From positions 1 to 61,329 of the forward strand of contig NZ_BCYP01000029.1 in assembly GCF_001598255.1 (NCBI RefSeq): DNA of 61,329 bases. The letters are read 5' to 3'. Of the stretch, positions 11,604-19,100 are shown piece by piece. The first letter of the stretch is position 1, and each line of letters begins with the position of its first letter. The notes under the pieces were generated by a model, which did not search any database, was not told the origin of the DNA, and was given only the letters and a program-made list of their open reading frames with translations. Position numbers and translations under genes: made by a program. Source of the DNA: Mitsuaria chitosanitabida ATCC BAA-476 = NBRC 102408. GTDB taxonomy: Bacteria; Pseudomonadota; Gammaproteobacteria; Burkholderiales; Burkholderiaceae_C.

Positions 11604-12875
11604 ATGAATATCAGACAGCGGGTGGCGCGGCGAGGCTGGCGCGTGGCACTTCGGGAGGTGGGGCAGGGCTTGCTGAAGTGGCCGTGGCTGCGGACCTTGC
11701 GCATCTTCGTGCAGCGCTTCCGCGAGGAGCGCCTGGGCATGACCGCGGGCAGCCTGACCTTCACCACGCTGATCTCGCTGGTGCCGCTGCTGACCGTCGC
11801 GCTGGCGCTGTTCACCGCCTTCCCCATGTTCTCCAGCTTCCAGTCGGCGCTGGAGAAGTACTTCCTCAAGTCGCTGATCCCCGACAACATCGCGCGGCCC
11901 GTGCTGATGTCGCTGACGCAGTTCGCGGCCAAGGCCAATCGGCTGGGCGCCGTGGGTCTGGTGGTGCTGGCGGTGACGGCCTTGTCGCTGATGCTCACCA
12001 TCGACCGCACGCTGAACCAGATCTGGCGCGTGCAGCGGCCGCGGCCGATCGCGCAGCGCGTGCTGGTGTACTGGGCCGCGCTCACGCTGGGCCCGTTGCT
12101 GCTGGGCGGCAGCCTGACGGTGACGAGCTTCCTGATCTCCGCGAGTCGCGACTACGTCGACAACCTGCCGCGCAGCGTCGTGCTGCTGCTCAACAGCGTG
12201 GACGTGCTGGTGCTCTGGGGCGCGATCGCGGCGCTGTTCCACTACGTGCCCAACACGGACGTGCGCTGGCGCCATGCGCTGATGGGCTCGGGTTTCGTGG
12301 CCATCGCGTTCAACCTGGCCAAGCAGGGGCTGGCCTGGTATGTGAAGCAGGTCCCGACCTACTCGACCCTCTATGGCGCCTTCGCGGCGGTCCCGATCTT
12401 CCTGATCTGGATCTACGTCGGCTGGTCCATCGTGCTGCTGGGGGCGATCCTGTCCGCCAACGCGCCCGCGCTGGCGGGCGGTGTCAGCGTGCGGCGCAAC
12501 CGGCCGGGCATGCAGATGGCCCTGGCGCTGGATGTGCTGCGGGAACTCGACGCCGCGCGGGTGGCGGGTCAGGCGGGGCTGACCTCTCAGGCGCTGTCCA
12601 AGCGCCTGTGCGTGGATCCGCTGCAGATCGAGCCCGTGCTGCAGCAACTGCAGACACTGGACTGGATCGGCCGGCTGGAGGAGGACGGCGCGCAGCGCCT
12701 GGTGCTGCTGTGCGATCCCACCTCGACGATGGCCGAGCCGCTGATCCGCGCGCTGCTGGCCGAGCGGCAGGAGGGCCTGTCGACCCTGTGGGAGAAGGCC
12801 GGCTGGCAGCAGACGACGGTGGGCGCGCTGATCGCGAACGCCGTGCCGGTGTCCGCGCCTACCTCAGGTAGGTGA
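11604..12875 (+). CDS. YihY/BrkB family inner-membrane protein (UPF0761)
   Basis: A 423-residue membrane protein. The family signature is near the N-terminus (AGSLTFTTLISLVPLLTV), with six transmembrane helices through about residue 290, including the conserved VPNTDVRWRHALMGSG and IFLIWIYVGWSIVLLGA. The C-terminal 130 residues form a soluble winged-helix-like tail (ALDVLRELDAARVAGQAGL...LDWIGRLEEDG), a known variant in beta- and gammaproteobacteria. Once annotated as RNase BN, the family is not a nuclease; its function is unresolved. ATG 11604 was chosen over an in-frame ATG at 11583 because it begins the conserved region. Its start abuts the divergent DUF2069 gene, and its last 17 bases overlap the convergent small gene. 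Confidence 0.87.
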   Translation: MNIRQRVARRGWRVALREVGQGLLKWPWLRTLRIFVQRFREERLGMTAGSLTFTTLISLVPLLTVALALFTAFPMFSSFQSALEKYFLKSLIPDNIARPVLMSLTQFAAKANRLGAVGLVVLAVTALSLMLTIDRTLNQIWRVQRPRPIAQRVLVYWAALTLGPLLLGGSLTVTSFLISASRDYVDNLPRSVVLLLNSVDVLVLWGAIAALFHYVPNTDVRWRHALMGSGFVAIAFNLAKQGLAWYVKQVPTYSTLYGAFAAVPIFLIWIYVGWSIVLLGAILSANAPALAGGVSVRRNRPGMQMALALDVLRELDAARVAGQAGLTSQALSKRLCVDPLQIEPVLQQLQTLDWIGRLEEDGAQRLVLLCDPTSTMAEPLIRALLAERQEGLSTLWEKAGWQQTTVGALIANAVPVSAPTSGR

Positions 12876-13185
12876 GCGCCGCGCCGCCGGCGACCACCAC
12901 CAGCGCGAGGACCGAATAGAGCGTGCGCCGGAACGGGGGCTTGGGCCGCGTGCTGCCGGTGGGCTTCATGCCGTACTTGGGCGGGCTGCCGATGGGCAGG
13001 GCGCTCTTGTCGATCAGCGGGGTGGACCGGTGGTCGCGCGCGCGCTGCTCGGCGGCGCGCAGGCGCGCGGTGCCTTCGAGCAGTTGCAGTTGCTTGGCCT
13101 GGGTCTCGCTGTCGATCGTGGCGGGCTGCGTCGGTGTGGGGATGTGGTGGGACTTGTGCTGTGTATTCAACGAGCGTTGCTGCAT
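12859..13185 (-). CDS. small tail-anchored membrane protein, unknown
   Basis: A 108-residue unrecognised protein. The first 85 residues are hydrophilic, Gln- and basic-rich (AKQLQLLEGTARLRAAEQRA looks helical). Then comes Pro/Lys-rich text and one C-terminal hydrophobic helix YSVLALVVVAGGAALTYL that reaches the end, suggesting a tail anchor in the inner membrane with the bulk in the cytoplasm. AAGG lies about ten bases before the ATG. It overlaps the 3' end of yihY in the opposite direction. Coding is supported by the coherent topology; no family was recognised. Confidence 0.6.
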   Translation of the reverse strand: MQQRSLNTQHKSHHIPTPTQPATIDSETQAKQLQLLEGTARLRAAEQRARDHRSTPLIDKSALPIGSPPKYGMKPTGSTRPKPPFRRTLYSVLALVVVAGGAALTYLR

Positions 13186-13316
13186 GGGTGTACTGCCTTG
13201 ACTGCCGGGAACGCTCCCTCGCCTCCGCGATCGGGCGATTGTGACGATCGAGGCTGGGCGGTCAAGTAACAGTGGGTGTGATCCCGTGCGACGACATCTC
13301 CGTCGTCATCGGATGT

Positions 13317-13895
13317 CTACGCGTGCAGCACCACCAGCAGCGCCGTCGCCGCCTTCTTCGACAGGTTGCGGATCGCGTGCGCGCCGTCGACCGCGTAGCG
13401 GGCGGTCTCGCCTGGCTTGACCATCTGCCGGCTGCCGCCGGCGGTGACCTCCAGTTCGCCGCTGAGCACGCTCAGGTGCTCGCGCGAGCCCGGCTCGTGG
13501 GCCGCCGATTCCAGCGCGCCACCGGGCTGCACGGTCAGCTCGTACCACTCGAAGTTGCCGGCCAGCTCGATCGGGCCGAGTATCCGCAGGCGGCACAGAC
13601 CGTCCGGGCTCGACAGCCCCGGGGTCGCGTGCGACGCCACCACCTCGATGGGCGGCGCGGCGGGGCGCTCGCCTCCCAGCAGCTCCGACAACTCCACCCG
13701 CAGCGCATTGGCAAGCCGCCACACCACCGCCACCGTGGGATTGGCCTGATTCCGTTCGATCTGCGAGAGCATCGACTTCGACACGCCCGCCCGCCGCGAC
13801 AGCTCGTCCAGCGACAGGCCCTGCGATTGCCGCAGCGCCTGCAGGGTCGCGCCCACGCGCGGAGGTTCTAGCTTTTCGGAAGGAATGGCGGACAT
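13317..13895 (-). CDS. XRE-family regulator with C-terminal cupin domain
   Basis: A 192-residue transcription factor. Residues about 15-75 form an XRE helix-turn-helix (LRQSQGLSLDELSRRAGV-SKSMLSQIERNQANPTV). Residues about 110-190 form a small cupin barrel (PGSREHLSVLSGELEV...PGETARYAVDG) that probably binds a small ligand. This class often represses or activates catabolic genes for amino acids and amines. It is divergent from kbl with a 131-base intergenic region that contains an inverted-repeat operator candidate, so control of the threonine pathway and of itself is inferred. The ATG is preceded by only a weak purine run. Confidence 0.85.
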   Translation of the reverse strand: MSAIPSEKLEPPRVGATLQALRQSQGLSLDELSRRAGVSKSMLSQIERNQANPTVAVVWRLANALRVELSELLGGERPAAPPIEVVASHATPGLSSPDGLCRLRILGPIELAGNFEWYELTVQPGGALESAAHEPGSREHLSVLSGELEVTAGGSRQMVKPGETARYAVDGAHAIRNLSKKAATALLVVLHA

Positions 13896-13936
13896 CTCGG
13901 CTCGGGCGGAGGGGCTGGGATCCGGGACGCGCCGCC

Positions 13937-13996
13937 TTGACCGGCTCGCGCAGTTTCGTGATACTGCACGGCTGTTCGATATAGCGAACGCGTTCG
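13937..13996 (+). promoter_or_regulatory. kbl promoter with overlapping inverted-repeat operator
   Basis: TTGACC (13937-13942) and GATACT (13960-13965) are separated by 17 bases, a plausible sigma70 promoter with start near 13972. Directly downstream are GTTCG-N6-CGAAC (13974-13989) and the perfect 12-bp palindrome CGAACGCGTTCG (13985-13996), sharing the CGAAC arm. A repressor bound there would block initiation. The XRE-cupin protein is the obvious candidate; this is inference. Confidence 0.55.
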
Positions 13997-14026
13997 ATTT
14001 AACGGATTGTGCCGCAGGAGCACCGC

Positions 14027-15244
14027 ATGACCAACATCGCCACCCCGTCCACCGACGACTTCTATCGCCACCTGCAGAACGAGCTGCAAGGGATCCGCGA
14101 TGCCGGCCTCTTCAAGAACGAACGCATCATCACCAGCCCGCAGGGCGCGATCGTCAAGACGAAGGACGGCCGCGAGGTGATCAACCTGTGCGCCAACAAC
14201 TACCTGGGCCTGTCCGCCCATCCGCAGGTGCTGGAAGCCGCCCACGAGGCGCTGCGCACGCATGGCTACGGGCTGTCCTCGGTGCGCTTCATCTGCGGCA
14301 CGCAGGACATCCACAAGGAACTGGAGCAGCGCCTGGCGCGCTTCCTGGGCACCGAGGACACCATCCTCTACGCCGCGGCCTTCGATGCCAACGGCGGTCT
14401 GTTCGAGCCCCTGCTGGGCGAGCAGGACGCCATCATCAGCGACGAGCTGAACCACGCGTCCATCATCGACGGCATCCGGCTGTGCAAGGCCAAGCGCTAC
14501 CGCTACAAGCACAACGACATGGCCGACCTGGAGCGCCAGCTGATCGAGGCCCGCAACGCCGGCGCCCGTCATTTGATGGTGTTCACCGACGGCGTGTTCT
14601 CCATGGACGGCACGATCGCGCAGCTGGACAAGATCCGCGAGATCACCGATCGCCACGGCGCGCTGCTGGGCATCGACGAGTGCCATGCCAGCGGCTTCAT
14701 GGGCAAGACCGGCCGCGGCACGCACGAGTACCGGAACGTCTTCGGCAAGGTGGACATCATCACCGGCACGCTGGGCAAGGCGCTGGGCGGCGCGTCCGGC
14801 GGCTTCACCACCGGCCGCAAGGAAGTGATCGAGCTGCTGCGCCAGCGCTCGCGTCCCTATCTCTTTTCCAACACCGTGGCGCCCAGCATCGTCGGCGCGT
14901 CCATCGCCGTGCTGGACCTGCTGGAGGGCAGCACCGCGCTGCGCGACAAGCTCGAGGCCAACACCACCTACTTCCGCGAGGCCATCCAGCAGGCGGGCTT
15001 CCAGATCAAGCCGGGCACCCACCCGATCGTGCCGGTCATGCTGTTCGACGCCGTCAAGGCGCAGCAGCTGAGCGCGCGCCTGCTGGAGCTGGGCGTGTAT
15101 GCCGTCGGCTTCTTCTATCCGGTCGTGCCCAAGGAGCAGGCCCGCGTGCGGGTGCAGATCTCCGCCGTGCACGAGCGCGAGCATCTGGAGAAGGCGGTGG
15201 CCGCCTTCGCGCAGGCGGGCCGCGAGCTGGGCCTGGTGAAGTAA
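14027..15244 (+). CDS. kbl: glycine C-acetyltransferase (2-amino-3-ketobutyrate CoA ligase)
   Basis: A 405-residue PLP enzyme of the alpha-oxoamine synthase family. It cleaves 2-amino-3-oxobutyrate with CoA to glycine and acetyl-CoA, the second step of threonine catabolism. Motifs include NLCANNYLGLS, GTQDIHKELEQRLA, the DECHASGFMGKTGRG aspartate/histidine region and the PLP lysine Lys251 in GTLGKALGG. Length matches E. coli Kbl. The ATG has CAGGAG eight bases upstream; a GTG at 14009 overlaps that site and is rejected. The partner dehydrogenase begins 42 bases downstream, so the two probably form one transcript from the promoter at 13937. Confidence 0.95.
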   Translation: MTNIATPSTDDFYRHLQNELQGIRDAGLFKNERIITSPQGAIVKTKDGREVINLCANNYLGLSAHPQVLEAAHEALRTHGYGLSSVRFICGTQDIHKELEQRLARFLGTEDTILYAAAFDANGGLFEPLLGEQDAIISDELNHASIIDGIRLCKAKRYRYKHNDMADLERQLIEARNAGARHLMVFTDGVFSMDGTIAQLDKIREITDRHGALLGIDECHASGFMGKTGRGTHEYRNVFGKVDIITGTLGKALGGASGGFTTGRKEVIELLRQRSRPYLFSNTVAPSIVGASIAVLDLLEGSTALRDKLEANTTYFREAIQQAGFQIKPGTHPIVPVMLFDAVKAQQLSARLLELGVYAVGFFYPVVPKEQARVRVQISAVHEREHLEKAVAAFAQAGRELGLVK

Positions 15245-15286
15245 GCGGCGGGAACGCCCTGGCAGTACGCAAGAGAAGAAGACCCC

Positions 15287-16243
15287 ATGACCAAGATCCT
15301 GTTGATCGGCGCGAACGGCCAGATCGGTTCCGAACTGGCGGTGGAGCTGGCCAAGCGGCACGGCAACGCCAACGTCATCACCAGCGACGTCGCGCCGCAA
15401 GGCCGCGTGCCGCAGCTGACGCACGAGATGCTGGACGTGACCGACGCGGCGGCGCTGGCGGCGGTCGTCAAGCGCCACGGCATCACGCAGATCTATCACC
15501 TCGCGGCCGCGCTGTCGGCCACCGGCGAGAAGCATCCGATGTGGGCCTGGGACCTGAACATGAAGGGTCTGCTCAACGTGCTGGAGCTGGCGCGCACGGT
15601 GAAGCTGGAGCGCGTGTTCTGGCCGAGCTCGATCGCCGCCTTCGGTCCCCAGACGCCCAAGCAGGGCACGCCCCAGACCACGGTGATGGATCCCACGACG
15701 ATCTACGGCATCTCCAAGCTGGCCGGCGAGGGCTGGTGCCGCTGGTACCACGCGAACCACGGCGTGGACGTGCGCAGCCTGCGCTATCCAGGCCTGATCA
15801 GCTGGAAGACGCCCCCGGGCGGCGGCACGACCGACTACGCCGTCGAGATCTTCCACGAGGCGCTCAAGCACGGCCGCTACACCTGCTTCCTGAAGGACGA
15901 CCAGGCGCTGCCCATGATGTACATGCCGGACGCGCTGCGCGCGACGCTGGAGCTGATGGAGGCGCCGGCCGATCGCATCACCGAGTGGGGCAGCTACAAC
16001 CTGGCCGGCGTGAGCTTCACGCCGGAACAGATCGCCGCGTCGATCCGCCGCCGGATCGAGGGCTTCGCCATCGACTACGCGCCGGATTTCCGCCAGAACA
16101 TCGCGGCCAGCTGGCCGCAGTCCATCGACGACACGGTCGCGCAGCGCGACTGGGGCTGGAAGCTGGGTTACGACCTGGACGCGATGGTCGACGACATGCT
16201 GGCGTCGCTGAAGACGCAGTTCGCGGCGACGGCGAAGGCCTGA
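15287..16243 (+). CDS. L-threonine 3-dehydrogenase, SDR (epimerase-like) type
   Basis: A 318-residue extended short-chain dehydrogenase. It has a GANGQIG Rossmann motif at the N-terminus, NAD-binding acidic residues, and a catalytic YGISK (Tyr-x-x-x-Lys) preceded by a PSSIAAFGP serine segment, with WKTPPGGGTTDYAVE downstream. The SDR-type TDH oxidises L-threonine to 2-amino-3-oxobutyrate with NAD. It differs from the zinc-dependent MDR-type Tdh of E. coli. Its position right after kbl strongly supports this over a sugar-epimerase role. Together the genes convert threonine to glycine plus acetyl-CoA. Confidence 0.88.
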   Translation: MTKILLIGANGQIGSELAVELAKRHGNANVITSDVAPQGRVPQLTHEMLDVTDAAALAAVVKRHGITQIYHLAAALSATGEKHPMWAWDLNMKGLLNVLELARTVKLERVFWPSSIAAFGPQTPKQGTPQTTVMDPTTIYGISKLAGEGWCRWYHANHGVDVRSLRYPGLISWKTPPGGGTTDYAVEIFHEALKHGRYTCFLKDDQALPMMYMPDALRATLELMEAPADRITEWGSYNLAGVSFTPEQIAASIRRRIEGFAIDYAPDFRQNIAASWPQSIDDTVAQRDWGWKLGYDLDAMVDDMLASLKTQFAATAKA

Positions 16244-16343
16244 AGGTCGGGCGCCGTGGGGCGCCGCATCGCCCGCGGTCGCGCGCGGGGCGCTTCTGGA
16301 CGTAGAGTTCGAGGCTGTCTTCCAGCCCGACCTTGAACGCGCC

Positions 16344-17033
16344 GTGTCCCGACTCGCCACCGAATTCCAACGCCTCTACGCCGCCGGCCCCGACGGCGCC
16401 ACGCGCTCGCTCGTGCTCGACGTCGGGCGTCCGTCCGACTGGGACTTGCTCGCCACGGTGTGGCGCGGCGCGCAGCTCGACCTCGGGCTGCCCGCGCCAG
16501 GCATCGCCATCGCGGGCGAGAACAGCTATCAGCTGTGGTTCTCGTTGCAGCGGGGTTGCTCGACGGACGAGGCGATGCGCTTCTTCGACGGCCTGCGCGC
16601 CCGCTACCTGAGCGACGTCGCCGCGCCACGCATCCGTGCCCTGACCACGGCGCCAGTGGTGCCCGCTCAGGTCCAGGAGGACCAGTGGTCCGCCTTCGTC
16701 GCGCCGGACCTGGCGCCCGTCTTCGTCGAGGCGACCTGGCTGGACATCCCGCCGGGCGGGGAAGGGCAGGCCGACCTGCTCAAGGCGCTCAAGAGCATCA
16801 GTCCCCCGGAATGGGCGGCGGCCCTGGCGCAACTGACCCCGGAGCCGCAAGACCCGGCCCCCTCGACGGGAGCCCCGGCGGCGGCTCAACCCGCGGCGCC
16901 GACATTCGCATCCGCGACGACCTTCACCGACCCCCGAGCCTTCCTGATGCAGGTGATGAACGACGCCACCGTGCCGATGGCGCTGAGGATCGAGGCGGCG
17001 AAGGGCTTGCTGCTTGAATCGGGCAGCCCCTGA
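16344..17033 (+). CDS. hypothetical protein, unrecognised
   Basis: A 229-residue soluble protein starting at GTG 16344; no signal or membrane segment. The N-terminal 110 residues look like a compact alpha/beta domain (RSLVLDVGRPSDWDLLATVW, GENSYQLWFSL, DEAMRFFDGLRARYL). A middle part reads like a defined domain (DQWSAFVAPDLAPVFVEATW). It then has an Ala/Pro-rich linker and a C-terminal helical piece (DPRAFLMQVMNDATVPMALRIEAAKGLL). No strong ribosome site, and I recognise no family. It begins 100 bases after the threonine dehydrogenase on the same strand and could be read from that operon. Confidence 0.7.
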   Translation: MSRLATEFQRLYAAGPDGATRSLVLDVGRPSDWDLLATVWRGAQLDLGLPAPGIAIAGENSYQLWFSLQRGCSTDEAMRFFDGLRARYLSDVAAPRIRALTTAPVVPAQVQEDQWSAFVAPDLAPVFVEATWLDIPPGGEGQADLLKALKSISPPEWAAALAQLTPEPQDPAPSTGAPAAAQPAAPTFASATTFTDPRAFLMQVMNDATVPMALRIEAAKGLLLESGSP

Positions 17034-17135
17034 CCATCCGCTGTCAGCGTCCTTCAATCGTCGACATCGATGGGTCAATGACATTGGCCTCGGGTCTCGA
17101 CAGAGTCGCAGTCTTCCTTCCTGGAGGTGCTGCTC

Positions 17136-17585
17136 ATGTCATTCGGTGTTGTCGGATCTCAGTCCATGGTGTCGCCCGAGGATCTCTACATCCTCGACGT
17201 CACCGAGTTCTCCAAGGACTTCTATCGGATGGGGAACGGCACCTGGCCGCTCTTCACGGAGGGGCGGGCCAGGACCGATGTACCGATCGTCGTGCAGAAC
17301 GGCGTGGAGGTGGTCATGGCCGAAGGGAACGGATTCTCCGCATTCGACAAGATCACCCCGGCCATGTGTCTGCGAGGCAGAAAGGTCTGGCGCATCATGA
17401 AGGGCGCGGAGATTCCAGCCGAGTTGGTCGTGGTGAAGGATTTGCGGCCGAATCATCGCGGGCACTACATGATCGCGCCGGCGCGGATGATGCCGCTGAA
17501 GAAGTACCTGGGCGCGCTGGAGGAACTCGGCATGGATCGGAGCCGGGTTCAACTCATCGAGGAAGGAGATTCAGATGCCTGTTAG
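17136..17585 (+). CDS. Tse2-like ADP-ribosyltransferase-fold toxin
   Basis: A 149-residue protein aligning by eye with Pseudomonas aeruginosa Tse2, a cytotoxic type VI effector. The shared pattern is G-x-x-S-x-F-D-[RK], then I-P-x-[ED]-L-x-V-x-x-D, then H-Y-x-I-x-P-A-x-x-M. Here these are GNGFSAFDK, EIPAELVVVKD and GHYMIAPARMM. Tse2 residues implicated in toxicity, Arg60, Ser80 and His122, correspond to Arg46, Ser68 and His110; Thr79 is Phe67 here. There is no signal peptide, so it acts in the cytoplasm. GGAGG lies eight bases before ATG 17136; the in-frame GTG at 17127 is inside it. The stop overlaps the next gene by 11 bases. Codon use is visibly less GC-rich than neighbours, suggesting transfer. 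Similarity is from memory, not a search. Confidence 0.68.
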   Translation: MSFGVVGSQSMVSPEDLYILDVTEFSKDFYRMGNGTWPLFTEGRARTDVPIVVQNGVEVVMAEGNGFSAFDKITPAMCLRGRKVWRIMKGAEIPAELVVVKDLRPNHRGHYMIAPARMMPLKKYLGALEELGMDRSRVQLIEEGDSDAC

Positions 17586-17778
17586 GTTCATCGTCAGCGA
17601 GTACAACCTGCTCTGGGAGGCGCTGAGACTCTACGAGCAGCATTTGCAGAGGGAGTCCACCCAGGCGGAAGGCGAGGATGCGCAGATCCTGGCTGACGAG
17701 AAGTTGATCAAGCTCGATGCCATGCTGAAGGACGTGCAGGAGGGGGCTCAGCGGGACTGGGGGCTGGATCTGAGATGA
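17575..17778 (+). CDS. small helical protein, candidate immunity/antitoxin for the Tse2-like toxin
   Basis: A 67-residue, mostly acidic, predicted all-helical protein: LLWEALRLYEQHLQ then an acidic turn, DEKLIKLDAMLKDVQEGAQ. This helix-turn-helix hairpin and size recall Tsi2 (77 residues), the immunity protein that dimerises and binds Tse2, though sequence identity is low. It has a strong ribosome site (GGAAGGAG seven bases before ATG) located inside the toxin gene and overlaps its stop by 11 bases, ensuring coupled production. Function is inferred from position and size. An alternative is an antitoxin of a solitary toxin-antitoxin pair with no secretion link. Confidence 0.6.
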   Translation: MPVRFIVSEYNLLWEALRLYEQHLQRESTQAEGEDAQILADEKLIKLDAMLKDVQEGAQRDWGLDLR

Positions 17779-17833
17779 GCACTGCCGGTCACGAAGTCCC
17801 CGGGTCGCGCGGCCCCTGGGCCCGCCCCGGCCA

Positions 17834-18193
17834 TCAGAACGGGATCTTCCCCGTCCAGATGTCCTTGTACATGACCCAGTCGCCCATGAAGCTGTAGAGC
17901 GGGCGCTTGAACGAGGCGGGCTTGTTCTTCTCGAAGCCGAAGTGGCCGATCCACGCGAAGGCGTAGCCGCACAGCAGGCCGATCAGCAGGAAGCCCCAGG
18001 TCTGCGTCACCAGCGCATAGGCCAGACACGCCAGCCCCAGGGTCGAGCCGACGAAGTGCAAGCGGCGGCAGGTGGTGTTGCGGTGCTCCCCCAGATAGAA
18101 GGGGTAGAACTCAGCGAAGCTGCGCATCGCCTTGACCCGATTCGCGGTGGAATCGGCCTCGCGCGGCGCGTGGGGCAGGGGGCTGGTGCTCAT
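17834..18193 (-). CDS. DUF962 / Mpo1-like membrane protein
   Basis: A 119-residue membrane protein. It shows the family pattern: FYLGEHRNTTCRRLHFVG (conserved His with H-x-x-G), hydrophobic helices LGLACLAYALV and GFLLIGLLCGYAFAWIGHF, then GHFGFEKNKPASFKRP, the second conserved His/Glu/Asn/Pro motif, and a short C-terminal loop. Yeast Mpo1 is an iron-dependent dioxygenase that shortens 2-hydroxy fatty acids; bacterial members are mostly uncharacterised. Convergent with the toxin pair. Confidence 0.85.
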   Translation of the reverse strand: MSTSPLPHAPREADSTANRVKAMRSFAEFYPFYLGEHRNTTCRRLHFVGSTLGLACLAYALVTQTWGFLLIGLLCGYAFAWIGHFGFEKNKPASFKRPLYSFMGDWVMYKDIWTGKIPF

Positions 18194-18248
18194 CGCTCGT
18201 CTCCTTGGCGCGGCCCTTCCCGGGCTCTGTGCTCGGACTCTGCGACGC

Positions 18249-19100
18249 TCAGGCCAGCGCCGCCTTCAGCGCATTCAACATCCCTTCCGGCGCCTCGGTC
18301 ATCAGTGAATGCCCGGCCGGCAAGGTCTGCACCCGCGCGCCGAGCAGGTCCGCCAGTTGCTTCGCGGCTTTCGGCGGCGTCATCGCGTCCTTCGTGCCCA
18401 GGATCAGGTGCGATCGCACATGACCGTCGGCCGTCACCTTCGCGACAGCCTCGGGCGCGCCCTGGTAGCGATCGCAGACCTGGAAGTCGTGCTCGAAGAG
18501 ATTGCCCGTCTCCGCGTAGCCGTCCTGCAGGCGCTCCATCAGCGCCATGCCGCCGCCATGCAGCCAGCCGCCCGGGCCCGGATAGGAGGGCTTGGCCGCC
18601 GTCGTCGAGTGCGCGAAGGCGTTCACCATGGCCATCGCCGCGCGCGGACGTTCGCGCGAGGTCGACAGCAGGGCGTCCGACACCTTCATCGGCCAGGCCG
18701 TGCCGACCAGCGCCAGCCGCGACACGCGCGCCGGCCGCTGCGCCGCCGCCTCCAGGGCGATGAGCGAGCCCATCGAATGACCGACCAGCGCCACCCCGGG
18801 CGCGCCGTCCGCGCCCGCGCCGGCCGGCACGCCGGCCGCGTCGAGCAGCGCGTTGATCCAGCCGCCCAGCGCCTGCACGTCGGCCAGGGCCGGCCCCGCG
18901 CTGCGGCCGTGGCCGGGCAGATCGACAGCGAGCACCGCCCGGCCGTGATGGGCGAAGTAGCGCGCCAGCAGCGTCCACACGCTGTGGTCGTTGAGCGCGC
19001 CGTGGATGAAGACGACCGCCGGCAGCGAGGCGTCGAAGCGCTTGCCACCGGTGTACGCGTAGGCCTCGTGGCCCTGGACCTTCAGCTTGATCGAGCTCAT
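18249..19100 (-). CDS. alpha/beta hydrolase
   Basis: A 283-residue alpha/beta-hydrolase-fold protein without signal peptide. It shows the oxyanion strand VVFIHGALNDHSVW, the nucleophile elbow GHSMGS (catalytic Ser), the acid near GTKDAMTPP and the catalytic His in AGHSLMTEAP. Its ATG overlaps the stop of the upstream homocysteine synthase gene (ATGA), so the two are probably translated together. A role in sulfur or methionine metabolism is possible, for example on an acylated homoserine or thioester, but substrate cannot be read from sequence. Confidence 0.85.
   Translation of the reverse strand: MSSIKLKVQGHEAYAYTGGKRFDASLPAVVFIHGALNDHSVWTLLARYFAHHGRAVLAVDLPGHGRSAGPALADVQALGGWINALLDAAGVPAGAGADGAPGVALVGHSMGSLIALEAAAQRPARVSRLALVGTAWPMKVSDALLSTSRERPRAAMAMVNAFAHSTTAAKPSYPGPGGWLHGGGMALMERLQDGYAETGNLFEHDFQVCDRYQGAPEAVAKVTADGHVRSHLILGTKDAMTPPKAAKQLADLLGARVQTLPAGHSLMTEAPEGMLNALKAALA

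Noticed and set aside
17139-17552. 137-codon minus-strand frame opposite the Tse2-like gene
   Set aside because: His/Leu-rich shadow; the plus-strand frame has ribosome sites and family motifs.
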